This document shows positions 15,609 to 23,542 of a DNA stretch of 24,876 bases, piece after piece. Numbering within the stretch: the stretch's first letter is position 1; every line of letters starts with the position of its first letter. This DNA is from JBBSEZ01 sp038239195 (lineage in GTDB: Bacteria; Planctomycetota; Planctomycetia; Gemmatales; Gemmataceae). A program made the translations under genes and the position numbers. The stretch covers positions 1 through 24,876 of the forward strand of contig JBBSEZ010000105.1 in assembly GCA_038239195.1 (NCBI GenBank), in the 5' to 3' direction. The notes beneath the pieces were generated by a model. The model was not told the DNA's origin and ran no database searches. It was given only the letters and a program-made list of their open reading frames with translations.

Positions 15609-18600
15609 ATGACTTTGCCCGACCCGCCGCCCGCTTCGACCCCAGGCCAGGACCGCCCGACGAGGGACCTCCAAGGCCCGGGCGGGAGCCCTCCCACGCC
15701 CGCCGAGCGCCCTGTCGGAGACGACACCGGCGGCTACAGTTTCCACTCCCGGAAGACCGAGGTAGAGCCGGCCGCGGGCGCGCTGCCTGTCCCCACCACG
15801 TTCGGGCGCTATCGCGTGGTGAGCGAGCTTGGCCGGGGTGGGTTCGGGGCCGTCTACCTCGGGATCGACGAACAACTCCGCCGCAAGGTCGCCATAAAGG
15901 TCTCGCATCGCGCCCTGTCTGCGGAAGAGGCCGAGAAGTCCGTCGCGGAGGCCCGGCGCCTCGCCCAGTTTCGGCACCCGGGGATCGTCGGCGTTTTTGA
16001 CGTCGGCATCCAGGACGGCCGTTGTTACATCGTTTCCGACTTCATCGAAGGCACCACCCTGAGCACCTGGCTACGCGACCATCGGCCGTCCTGGCAGGAG
16101 TCGGCGCGCATCGTCGCCGAGCTGGCCGACACGCTGGCCCACGCCCACGCCGCCGCCACCGTTCACCGCGACGTGAAGCCGGCCAACGTGATCCTGACCG
16201 CCGACCGGCGGCCGACCCTCGTCGATTTCGGCCTGGCCCTGACGGACGCGGACGCGGGGCACAAAGGGCTGGTCTCGGGGACGCCGGCCTACATGTCGCC
16301 GGAGCAAGCGCGCGGCGCGGGCCACCGCATCGACGGCCGCACCGACGTCTACAGCCTCGGGGTGATCCTCTACGAGATGCTAGTCGGCCGGCGCCCCTTC
16401 CGCGCGGTCGTGTCGGACGAACTGCTGCGCCAGGTGATCGAGGACGAGCCCCAGCCCCCGCGGCAACTCGCCCCCGAAGTCCCCCCCGAGCTGGAGCGCG
16501 CCTGCCTCAAGGCCCTCGCCAAGCAGCTCGCCGATCGCTACACGACCGCCGGCGATTTTGCCGCCGACCTCCGCCGCCTCCTGCGCCCCGCCCTTCCTCT
16601 TCCCGCGCCTGCGGCCCCCGCGCCGGGACAGCGCTCTTGCCCCCATTGCGGGCAGGGCACCTCCGCCGGCGCTCGCTTTTGCGACGGGTGTGGCAAAGCG
16701 CTCTTTGTCGATCCGCCAACTCCGACGGCGACACCTGCTCCCGCGAGCATCGAGGCCGAGCGCCGCCAGGTGACGATCCTGATCGCCGGCGCCGACTGGG
16801 CCGAGGCGGCCGACGTCGAGGAAGGCGCGCGCCTCGAGGAGCAGCACGAACGGCTCGAAGCGCTCCGGCGGACCGCCGCGGAGGCCGTCGAGCGCTACGA
16901 AGGCCAGGTCCTACCCACGGCGGGCGAGTCGTTCGTGGCCTGCTTCGGCTACCCGCGCGCGTTCGAGGATGCAGCCCTGCGCGCCGTGCGGGCCGCGCTG
17001 GATACGGTGGCTGGGCCGGCCCCCGTTCCCTGTGTCTGGGCGGCGATCCACACCGGCGTCGCCATCGTTGGCGGAGGCGCCCACAAGGGAGGACTTTCGG
17101 TCAGCGGAGACGCGATCGCGCTGGCCTGCCGGCTCGAAGCGCTGGCCCAGCCCGGCGCGGTGCTGGTGACGGAGCCCACCTACCGGCTCGTCCAGCAATT
17201 GGTCGAGTCCGAGCCGGCGGGACAGCACAGCGTGCGCGGCTCGCCCAGGCCCGTCGAGCTCTTTCGCATCGTCCGCGCGAAGGAAGGCGCCACCCGGATG
17301 GACAGCGTGGGCCAGGCGGGGCTCACTCCGCTCGTCGGCCGGGACCAGGAGGTCGGCTTGCTCGTCGGCCGCTGGGAGCTGGCCCAGGAAGGCATGGGCC
17401 AGGTCGTCCTGTTGATCGGCGAGCCGGGCATCGGCAAGTCGCGCCTCGTCCACGTCCTCAAGGAGCGCGTGCGGGAGACCTCGTCGGGCGAAGCCCCACT
17501 CGTCGAGTGGCGGTGTGCCCCGTTCCACCGCAACAGCAGCCTGTTCCCCACCATCGACTATTTCGGCCGGTTGCTCAACTTCGAGCGCGAGGACTCCCCG
17601 GCCGAGCGCCTCGACCGCCTGGCCGCTCACCTCGTCCCGCTCGGGCTGGGCGGGCCGCAGGACCTGCCGCTGTTTGCTTCCCTGCTGTCGGTCCCGCTCG
17701 ATGGCCGTTGTCCGCCGCTCGACCTGAGCCCGCAGCGGCAGAAGGAGCGGACGCTCGAAGCGCTGGGGCGCTGGCTGCGGGCCTCCTCGGCCCGCTGCGG
17801 CGCGCTGTTCGTCGTCGAGGACCTGCACTGGATCGACGCCACCTCGCTCGAACTGCTGTCCGACCTGAACGAAGAGCTGCCTTCGGCCTCGCTGCTGGCG
17901 GTGCTGACGTTCCGGCCGGAGTTCTCCCCGCCCTGGCCTGGCCATGCCCATCAGACGCAGATTGCCCTGAACCGCCTGACGCGCAAGCAGGTGTTGGCCC
18001 TGATGGTCCGCAAGGCCGGCGCCGACGTGCCCCCGGCGCTGGCGGACCAGGTCGCCGCCCGCACCGACGGGGTGCCGCTGTTCGTCGAGGAGTTCACGAA
18101 GATGCTCGTGGAGTCGGGGAGGTTCTCCGCGCCGGGACAATCGGGTGGGCTGTCCGGCGTCTTCCCCCCCGGGGCCATCCCGACGACGTTGCACGATCTG
18201 CTGCTGGCCCGGCTCGACCGGATCGCGGCCCGGCGCGACGTGGTGCAACTCTGCGCCACCCTGGGGAGGGAGTTTTCGTACGAACTGCTTCGGGCGGTCG
18301 CGGCGGTGGACGAGGGGGCCCTGCGCGACGAGCTGGGGAAGCTGGTCGCGGCGGAGGTGCTCTACCCGAAGGGCCGACCGCCGCACGGCAGTTATCTGTT
18401 CAAGCACGCGCTGATCCAGGACGCGGCGTATCAGTCGCTGTTGAAGGCGCGGCGCCAGGAGTTTCATCGCCGGGTCGCCCTGGTGCTGGAGGAGCAGTTT
18501 GCCGAGATCGCCGAGACGCAGCCGGAGCTCGTGGCGCACCACCATACCGAGGCCGGGGCCATTCGCCAGGCCGTCGCCTACTGGGAGAAGGCGGGCGCTC

Positions 18601-19859
18601 GTTCGCAGGCGCGGCAGGCCCACCCAGAGGCGATCGGGCACCTCACGCGCGGGCTCGAGCTGCTGGGCACGCTGGAGGAGAACGCGGGCCGCGACGCGCA
18701 GGAACTGCGGTTGCAGCTGTCGTTGAACGTCAGCCTGATGACCGCCCGGGGGTACGCCGCCCCCGAGGTCGGGCCCTTGCAGGAGCGGGCCCGCGCGCTG
18801 TGCGTGAGGATCGGGCCGAGCGCTCCGCTGTTCCACGTCCTGTGGGGCTCGTGGGCGTGGCGGTTCATCCGCTCCGACCTGGACGGCTGCATGGACCTGG
18901 CGGCGGAGATCATGCCGCTGGCCGCGGAGCTCGGCGATCCGGGCGTCCTGGCGGAGGCGCATTTCGTGCCGGCCTGCACGTTCTTCTACCGCGGCGACTT
19001 CGCCGGCTCCCGCAAGCACGGCGAGGAGGGGACGGCGCTCTGGAACCTCGAACAGAGCCAGGGACACGCCCGGCTGCTGGGGCAAAACTCGGGGGTCGGC
19101 CTGCTCTGTTACAGTGCCATCCCGGCGTGGTATCTGGGCCACCCCGACCAGGCGTTGCGCCTGGGCGAAAAGGCGCTGGCCCTGGCGCGGGAACTGGCCC
19201 ACCCGCTCACCACGGCGCTGGGGCTCTACAACGTCGGCTTCGTGAAGCAACTGTGCGGGCTGGGCAAGGAGGCGCAGGAGCTGGGCGAGGCCGAGATCGC
19301 CCTGTGCAACGAGCAGGGGCTGCCGTTCTGGAAGGGGATGGGCACGCTCTGCCGGAGCGCGGGGCTGCTGCTGCAAGGGGAGATCGACCAGGCCATCGCG
19401 GGCTTGCGCGAGGGCATTCAGGCCGTCCAGGCGACCGGCGCCGAGATCACCCTCGCCCATTACTGGGGCCTGCTGGGCGAGGCGCTGGGCAGGGCAGGGC
19501 AGCGCGCCGAAGCGCTCGAGGCGCTCGACCAGGGGGCCGCCCACGTGGCGCGCACGCGGTCGTCGTTCGCCAGGGCGGAGCTCCATCGCTTGCGCGGGGA
19601 AGTGCTGGCGGGCGATCCCGAGCAGGGGCCTCGCGCGGACGCGTGCTTCCGGCAGGCGCTCGACGTGGCGCGCCGGCAGGAGGCCCGCTCGCTGGAGTTG
19701 CGGGCCGCGCTGAGCCTGAGCCGATTCCTGGCGCAGCGCGGCCGGGCGGCCGAGGGGCGCGAGGCGCTCGCCGGCGCGTGCGGTTGGTTCGCGGAAGGGC
19801 TCGAGACGCGCGACGTGCGCGAAGCGCGAAAGGCGCTGGACGAGCTGTCGCCGGCGTAG
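15609..19859 (+). CDS. Ser/Thr kinase / zinc ribbon / degenerate cyclase / STAND ATPase / TPR protein
   Basis: A 1416-residue multidomain signalling protein. A disordered proline-rich start is followed by a Hanks kinase (about 65-330) with G-loop ELGRGGFG, VAIK lysine K97, HRDVKPAN (H186-D188) and DFG (206-208), so it looks active. A zinc ribbon has C344, C347, C358 and C361. A class III cyclase-like domain (about 382-560) starts ERRQVTIL but lacks key residues: the first metal Asp position is G394, the second is E440, and the transition-state Asn position is A504 (R508 remains). A STAND/AAA ATPase follows, with Walker A GEPGIGKS (604-611) and Walker B FVVEDLHWID (E737). TPR-like helices fill about 950-1416. 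ATG 15609 is preceded by GAGGAG; the frame is open far upstream, but that part overlaps the P450 in another frame. No membrane segment is seen, so it is cytoplasmic. It probably senses a signal tied to its operon neighbours. Confidence 0.92.
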   Translation: MTLPDPPPASTPGQDRPTRDLQGPGGSPPTPAERPVGDDTGGYSFHSRKTEVEPAAGALPVPTTFGRYRVVSELGRGGFGAVYLGIDEQLRRKVAIKVSHRALSAEEAEKSVAEARRLAQFRHPGIVGVFDVGIQDGRCYIVSDFIEGTTLSTWLRDHRPSWQESARIVAELADTLAHAHAAATVHRDVKPANVILTADRRPTLVDFGLALTDADAGHKGLVSGTPAYMSPEQARGAGHRIDGRTDVYSLGVILYEMLVGRRPFRAVVSDELLRQVIEDEPQPPRQLAPEVPPELERACLKALAKQLADRYTTAGDFAADLRRLLRPALPLPAPAAPAPGQRSCPHCGQGTSAGARFCDGCGKALFVDPPTPTATPAPASIEAERRQVTILIAGADWAEAADVEEGARLEEQHERLEALRRTAAEAVERYEGQVLPTAGESFVACFGYPRAFEDAALRAVRAALDTVAGPAPVPCVWAAIHTGVAIVGGGAHKGGLSVSGDAIALACRLEALAQPGAVLVTEPTYRLVQQLVESEPAGQHSVRGSPRPVELFRIVRAKEGATRMDSVGQAGLTPLVGRDQEVGLLVGRWELAQEGMGQVVLLIGEPGIGKSRLVHVLKERVRETSSGEAPLVEWRCAPFHRNSSLFPTIDYFGRLLNFEREDSPAERLDRLAAHLVPLGLGGPQDLPLFASLLSVPLDGRCPPLDLSPQRQKERTLEALGRWLRASSARCGALFVVEDLHWIDATSLELLSDLNEELPSASLLAVLTFRPEFSPPWPGHAHQTQIALNRLTRKQVLALMVRKAGADVPPALADQVAARTDGVPLFVEEFTKMLVESGRFSAPGQSGGLSGVFPPGAIPTTLHDLLLARLDRIAARRDVVQLCATLGREFSYELLRAVAAVDEGALRDELGKLVAAEVLYPKGRPPHGSYLFKHALIQDAAYQSLLKARRQEFHRRVALVLEEQFAEIAETQPELVAHHHTEAGAIRQAVAYWEKAGARSQARQAHPEAIGHLTRGLELLGTLEENAGRDAQELRLQLSLNVSLMTARGYAAPEVGPLQERARALCVRIGPSAPLFHVLWGSWAWRFIRSDLDGCMDLAAEIMPLAAELGDPGVLAEAHFVPACTFFYRGDFAGSRKHGEEGTALWNLEQSQGHARLLGQNSGVGLLCYSAIPAWYLGHPDQALRLGEKALALARELAHPLTTALGLYNVGFVKQLCGLGKEAQELGEAEIALCNEQGLPFWKGMGTLCRSAGLLLQGEIDQAIAGLREGIQAVQATGAEITLAHYWGLLGEALGRAGQRAEALEALDQGAAHVARTRSSFARAELHRLRGEVLAGDPEQGPRADACFRQALDVARRQEARSLELRAALSLSRFLAQRGRAAEGREALAGACGWFAEGLETRDVREARKALDELSPA

Positions 19860-19887
19860 AGGTTCGACGTTCTTTCGGGGCCGACCC

Positions 19888-20781
19888 ATGAACCTGCTTC
19901 CCGACAATTACCAGTCCCTGAGCGGCGGCGAGAAGCAAGCCACCCTCTGGGCCAACGTCCTGGCGACGGCATACTCCGACACGGCCCTTCCCAACATGGG
20001 GATGGTGCGCTTCGTGCTGCGAGCCAGCGCAAACGGGCTGTTCAGCGTCGGCCACCTGCGCAAGTCGTTCCTGCACCCCTCCGACGAGATGCCCCCCGGG
20101 CGCGTGAAGATCGTCCACCCGTTCGGGAGCGTTTGCTGCGTGCGCTTCGAGGCGACCGACGGCCACCCGTTCACCGGGCTCTTCCGGAGCGGGGCGGCGG
20201 GGCTGATGCGGATCGGCCTGGCCCTGCCGTCGAAAGAGTTCACGCCGGGCCTGGGGCTGAAGTTGTTCCTCGACGGGAGGCCGTCGGCCAACGTCGTCGT
20301 GATCCCGAACCTCATGGGGCAGGGGAGCGACCACAACGTCTTCGCCCGCCGCGGGTCGAACGTGCTGCCGCCGTTCCACGGGCTGATGCTCAACGCGATC
20401 AAGGTGATGTTCCGGCGCGCGGTGCGGACGATAAGCTCGACCGACCTGTCGTGGGACCGCATGCCGCTGGACCACGTGGCCGCGATGACCGCGGACGGCC
20501 AGCCGGAGAAGGCCCCCGTGGTGCCGTATGAGATGGTGCTGGAGCCGTCTGCCCAGGCGCACGTGTCGTCGGCCCCCGAGCCGGACTACCGGATCAAGCT
20601 CAAGGCCCTGCGCCCCGGCACGCTGCTCTACGTGGTCTCGGCCCGCGCGGGGCCGAACGCGGAACTGCTCCGCGTGGGGACGATCCGTTCGAGCAGCGAG
20701 TTCGTGGCGTCGTCCTACGGCGACACGCGGCTGTTCTTCCAGCACGACGTCGGCAACCCCCCGCCGGGAGCGCCAACGTAG
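19888..20781 (+). CDS. Possible distant catalase-fold protein in the lipoxygenase operon
   Basis: A 297-residue protein, not recognised with certainty. The central part (about 70-160) follows the pattern of the catalase distal side. VHPFG (H77) with F-E-A-T after it resembles the catalase VHAKG...FEVT around the essential distal His. Next come GLFRSGAAGLMRIGLAL, PGLGLKLFLDG and SANVVVI (N135), which resemble catalase RFST, RGFAVKFYTEEG and the GNNTPVFFI distal Asn. Later RVGTIRSSSEF...LFFQHDV resembles the strand after the core. The proximal R-x-x-x-Y haem ligand region of catalases has no visible counterpart, so haem binding is uncertain. Catalase-related enzymes in corals rearrange lipoxygenase hydroperoxides, which fits the operon. 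It starts 28 bases after the kinase stop. An unrelated fold remains possible. Confidence 0.5.
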   Translation: MNLLPDNYQSLSGGEKQATLWANVLATAYSDTALPNMGMVRFVLRASANGLFSVGHLRKSFLHPSDEMPPGRVKIVHPFGSVCCVRFEATDGHPFTGLFRSGAAGLMRIGLALPSKEFTPGLGLKLFLDGRPSANVVVIPNLMGQGSDHNVFARRGSNVLPPFHGLMLNAIKVMFRRAVRTISSTDLSWDRMPLDHVAAMTADGQPEKAPVVPYEMVLEPSAQAHVSSAPEPDYRIKLKALRPGTLLYVVSARAGPNAELLRVGTIRSSSEFVASSYGDTRLFFQHDVGNPPPGAPT

Positions 20782-20956
20782 CCCGCCCTCACGCCTTGCC
20801 TCACCGGTCGGGGCGCGGCGGGCGGAGGCGGGAACGAATTGCGCCCGGCGGCCGTCCAATGCCACGGCGGGCTGGACGTGGTAATCTGTAGGTAGTCGTG
20901 CTGGCGCGGGCCGCGTGGGCCTGGCGGGCGAACGATCTCTGGAAGACGAGGAACTC

Positions 20957-21670
20957 ATGAAGCGACTGATCCCGTTGGCCCTGATGCTGGGCCTGGCCGG
21001 TGCGAGCATGAACGCCGTGGCGGCGCCGTCCACCAAGAAGGAAAAGGCGATGGAGGCGCTGAAAGAGCTCAACGACTTCATCGGCGACTGGAAGGGCAGC
21101 GGCAACCCGGACAAGCCGCGGCTGTTGCCGCGCGACCCGATCTGGACGGAGAACATCAGCTTCGGCTGGAAGTTCAAGGCCGACGACGCCTGGCTCGTCC
21201 TCAACGTCAAGGGCAGCAAGCTCATCAAGACCGGCGAGGTCCGCTGGGTGCCGGCCAAGAAGGCGTACGTGTTGACGGCGAAGACGAACGACAAGAAGAC
21301 GCTGGTCTTCGAGGGCAAGATGACCGATTCGGCCCTGATCTTCGAGCGGACCGACCCGGACAGCAAGGAGGTGCAGCAGATCAAGATGAACAGCGCCGCC
21401 GACGGCGATCGGTTCATCTATCGGTTTGCGCGTCGCAACGACGGCTCGACGATCTGGCGCAAGGACTTCGTCGTCGCCTCGACGCGGGCGGGCGTGACGT
21501 TCGGGCCGAAGGAGAAGAAGCCGGTGTGCGTGGTGAGCGGGGGGCTGGGGACGTCCACGGTGAGCTATTTGGGCGAGACGTACTACGTCTGCTGCTCGGG
21601 GTGCGCGGACGCGTTCAAGGAGAACCCGAAGAAGTACGTGGACGAGTTCAAGAAGAAGGGGAAGAAGTGA
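20957..21670 (+). CDS. Exported protein with C-terminal TRASH/YHS-like metal-binding motif
   Basis: A 237-residue protein. ATG 20957 was chosen because GAGGA lies just upstream and because it starts a clear signal peptide (MKRLIPLALMLGLAGA..., cleavage near NAVAA/PS). The in-frame ATG at 20915 would bury it. Residues 30-175 form a beta-rich domain that opens ELNDFIGDWKGSGN and runs through W-rich strands. It looks like a lipocalin-type or DUF1579-like fold, which is a guess. The C-terminal 50 residues match the YHS/TRASH pattern: KPVCVVSG (C191), then TYYVCCSGCADAFKENPKKYV (C212, C213, C216). In relatives this module binds metal ions such as copper. The protein ends in a lysine-rich tail. A periplasmic metal-linked role is likely; the exact function is unknown. 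It is separated from the catalase-like gene by 175 bases with no gene seen. Confidence 0.75.
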   Translation: MKRLIPLALMLGLAGASMNAVAAPSTKKEKAMEALKELNDFIGDWKGSGNPDKPRLLPRDPIWTENISFGWKFKADDAWLVLNVKGSKLIKTGEVRWVPAKKAYVLTAKTNDKKTLVFEGKMTDSALIFERTDPDSKEVQQIKMNSAADGDRFIYRFARRNDGSTIWRKDFVVASTRAGVTFGPKEKKPVCVVSGGLGTSTVSYLGETYYVCCSGCADAFKENPKKYVDEFKKKGKK

Positions 21671-21707
21671 CGGGGGCGTGAGGGAAGGAAGGTCGCGGGT
21701 CGGGTGA

Positions 21708-21791
21708 GGGGCCTTGCGTTTCGTTTCGTTGCAGGCAGGCGCTTCGCGAAACGCATTTTGCGCGGCGAAACGAAATGAACGCAAGGGGCCC
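21708..21791. repeat. Imperfect long inverted repeat downstream of the exported TRASH-like gene
   Basis: The left arm (about 21708-21731, GGGGCCTTGCGTTTCGTTTCG) pairs with the right arm (about 21763-21791, CGAAACGAAATGAACGCAAG then GGGCCC) apart from a four-base bulge and a few mismatches. The inner part (GCGCTTCGCGAAACGCATTTTGCGC) can also fold. It begins 37 bases after the upstream stop codon and could act as a terminator, but it has no T-tract and looks more like another dispersed palindrome. The rest of 21671-21954 shows nothing I can name. Confidence 0.55.
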
Positions 21792-21954
21792 GATTCGCGC
21801 CGGCCGGGCGGGGGAACTGGGCTTCGGTCGTCCTTTGCGAAGGAAGGGCTTTGGAAGGCACTCCAGGGTGGGCGTTCCGAGATCGGCTCCTGACGTTGCC
21901 TGGCCAGCCGTCATTCTCGACTACCTTTTCGGGCCCTGACGTGCGGGGGAGATC

Positions 21955-22377
21955 ATGAAAGTCACAACGGCCGTCAGCAAAGCGATCGCCCTCGCCGAGG
22001 CCATCCGCGACTACTGGGAAGCTGAGCTTCCGAAGCGGCACCCCAATTACCCGCTCGTCGGCCCCGACGACGATCCCGGGCCGCCACCTCCGGAGGAGAA
22101 GAAACTCCGCCAGTTTCTCGCCCGTCTCCCAGAGGAGGTGCTCTTCAAAGTCGCCCTCGTCGCGTACCTCGGGCGCGGGGATTACGAGACGAACAATCTC
22201 GCTGCCGACTACCAGGCCCTGAGGGACGACTTCGACGGTCCCTCCGAGCTCATCTCGCAGCTCCTGGAGAAGGCATCCCTCGCGGACTACCTGACAGAGG
22301 GAATGACCATTTTGAAGAAGGAGGGCCTCGACCTCGACAAGATAGAGCTTGCCACCGCCAAGGCAGGGAAGGGATAG
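21955..22377 (+). CDS. DUF3775-like small protein
   Basis: A 140-residue soluble protein with GGGGGAG shortly before ATG 21955. The first half is helical (AVSKAIALAEAIRDYWEAEL), then there is a proline-rich linker. The second half holds ALVAYLGRGDYETNNLAADYQAL, and later EKASLADYLTEGMTIL. The LGRGD(Y/F) core and the L-x-x-YL-x-x-G(L/M) ending match what I know of DUF3775, a small family of unknown function. There are no catalytic-looking clusters. A HEPN-domain gene begins 15 bases after its stop with its own good ribosome binding site, so the two are likely co-transcribed. It could be a partner or antidote of the HEPN protein, which is speculation. Confidence 0.65.
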   Translation: MKVTTAVSKAIALAEAIRDYWEAELPKRHPNYPLVGPDDDPGPPPPEEKKLRQFLARLPEEVLFKVALVAYLGRGDYETNNLAADYQALRDDFDGPSELISQLLEKASLADYLTEGMTILKKEGLDLDKIELATAKAGKG

Positions 22378-22392
22378 ACAAGGAGCCCTGGC

Positions 22393-22965
22393 GTGCCCTC
22401 CAATGCGTTTACGGTGCATCTGCGACAACTCCTCCAGGATGCCGTTGACCTCGATGATGCCCATTCTCGGCTCAGAACGGGAAGCCCCGGGCGCCAACAT
22501 CGCCTGGCTTCGCTGAACCGTGCAGCGGTTGTGATCACCGTCTCGGCATGGGAGTCGTATGTCGAAGAGTTGATGCGCGAGTGTTTGCAGGTCCTTCATC
22601 CCCCTGCGCCCCCGCTGGCCGCGTGGCCCGCCCTCAACGCCTACGTGCTTGGTCTCCTCGGCCGGTTCAATACTCCCAATGCAGGGAACGTGACCAATCT
22701 CATCAACAACTCTCTCGGGTTGCCGGACGTTCAGCTTTCTTGGGGTTGGCCACGTGTCACTTCAGCGCAAGCTGTGACGCGCCTTGATGCAGTGCTCGCC
22801 TTTCGACACCAGATCGCTCATGGCGTCAACCCACGGCCAACGATTCACAATGCTTATTCAAGCCCCTTGCCGATGTTTTTTCACCGAGTGGCGAAATGCA
22901 CGGACGATGCTGTTCGGAATCATTTAGTTACCGTTCTTCACGTTGGTCACCCTTGGCCGCCATGA
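22393..22965 (+). CDS. HEPN-domain protein (RiboL-PSP/MAE-type), possible RNase
   Basis: A 190-residue protein starting at GTG 22393. The start is fixed by AAGGAG (22380-22385) seven bases upstream. A long helix contains LNRAAVVITVSAWESYVEEL, the opening helix seen in MAE_28990/RiboL-PSP-type HEPN domains. Near the end comes RLDAVLAFRHQIAHG, which carries the HEPN R-x4-H signature (R138 and H143). HEPN domains with this motif are often metal-independent RNases in toxin, abortive-infection or RNA-repair systems. Base composition is noticeably less GC-rich than its neighbours (for example around 22660-22760 and 22850-22930), which suggests transfer from elsewhere. It pairs with the DUF3775-like gene just upstream. 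Activity and target are not shown by the sequence. Confidence 0.75.
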   Translation: MPSNAFTVHLRQLLQDAVDLDDAHSRLRTGSPGRQHRLASLNRAAVVITVSAWESYVEELMRECLQVLHPPAPPLAAWPALNAYVLGLLGRFNTPNAGNVTNLINNSLGLPDVQLSWGWPRVTSAQAVTRLDAVLAFRHQIAHGVNPRPTIHNAYSSPLPMFFHRVAKCTDDAVRNHLVTVLHVGHPWPP

Positions 22966-23249
22966 GGGGTGAAACCGCGAATCTACGGTACGCGCCCGGC
23001 CACTCGCGTGAGCGCATGACCGGCGTACCAAGGGGACGAGCCCGCTGACCGACGGGGATCAGCGGGCTGACGAGGGCTGAGTAGACCGTTTCGGAAGTCT
23101 CTGGGAAGTTCGGTGGTGACTCCGTCTGGCTTCGGAGGCCGATTTCCAAGCTGCGCACCATGATGAACATCTGCTCTTCCGCTTAGAAAACGGGGGTCGG
23201 AAGCCCGAGGGAGTCACCACCCAGCTCCGGCTCGCCGAGCACGCCCGTC
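22966..23249. other. Gene-free stretch with hairpins
   Basis: No gene is supported here. GGTACGC (22987-22993) and GCGTACC (23023-23029) are inverted. Directly after them, AGCCCGCTGA (23039-23048) and TCAGCGGGCT (23059-23068) form a perfect 10-bp stem with a ten-base loop, 74 bases after the HEPN stop. This could be the terminator of the DUF3775/HEPN unit, though no T-tract follows. A larger palindrome fills 23112-23221 and is listed separately. Confidence 0.45.
23112..23221. repeat. Inverted repeat with perfect 12-bp outer arms
   Basis: GGTGGTGACTCC (23112-23123) is exactly mirrored by GGAGTCACCACC (23210-23221). Pairing continues inward imperfectly for about 20 more bases (GGCTTC with GAAGCC). 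The centre is AT-richer (GATGAACATCTGC region). There is no transposase and no target duplication that I can define. It may be a small mobile element or the fused ends of one. Confidence 0.5.
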
Positions 23250-23542
23250 TCAGAGTACCTGCTCGCCCACGATCTCGTCGTCGCCGGCCGGCCGGGAACA
23301 GGTCCGCCCAGCGAAACGGGTTCGCGTCCTCGTTGAAGCGGATTACGCCTTTCTCGATCAGGTCGCGCCGCGCGTTGTCGCCGTCGAGGTAGAGCGACAT
23401 CTCTCTCGCAGGGGTGGGCGCAGCCGCCGGCGAATGTGCTTTGCTGCCCGCCCGGCAAGAACGCCTTGTCCACCGTCAGGAGGGGCTTCCACACCACCGG
23501 GACGCATTCGGCGCCCATCTCCAGGTTGGTGCGCCGCGCCAC
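23250..23542 (-). pseudogene. Frameshifted gene remnant, family unknown
   Basis: On the minus strand one frame reads TNLEMGAECVPVVWKPLLTV and on to FLPGGQQSTFAGGCAHPC. A second continues MSLYLDGDNARRDLIEKGVI and on to FNEDANPFRWADLFP. A third then gives DDEIVGEQVL and a stop at 23250. Each piece looks like normal protein, and the breaks fall near 23400 and in the GGCCGGCCGG run near 23290. This suggests one small gene broken by two frameshifts. Similar protein-like sequence may extend further up to about 23610 in yet another frame. No family is recognised. Confidence 0.35.

Noticed and set aside
16022..19891. 1289-codon plus-strand open frame inside the kinase gene
   Set aside because: Shadow of the kinase/STAND gene in another frame, with low-complexity Arg/Gly/Ala content and no domain.
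16911..19907. 998-codon minus-strand open frame opposite the kinase gene
   Set aside because: Antisense shadow produced by high GC at third positions; no recognisable motif.
22987..23068. tRNA-like or riboswitch-like fold
   Set aside because: Two hairpins are present, but there is no T-loop, anticodon arm or CCA pattern, and no downstream gene for a riboswitch to control.
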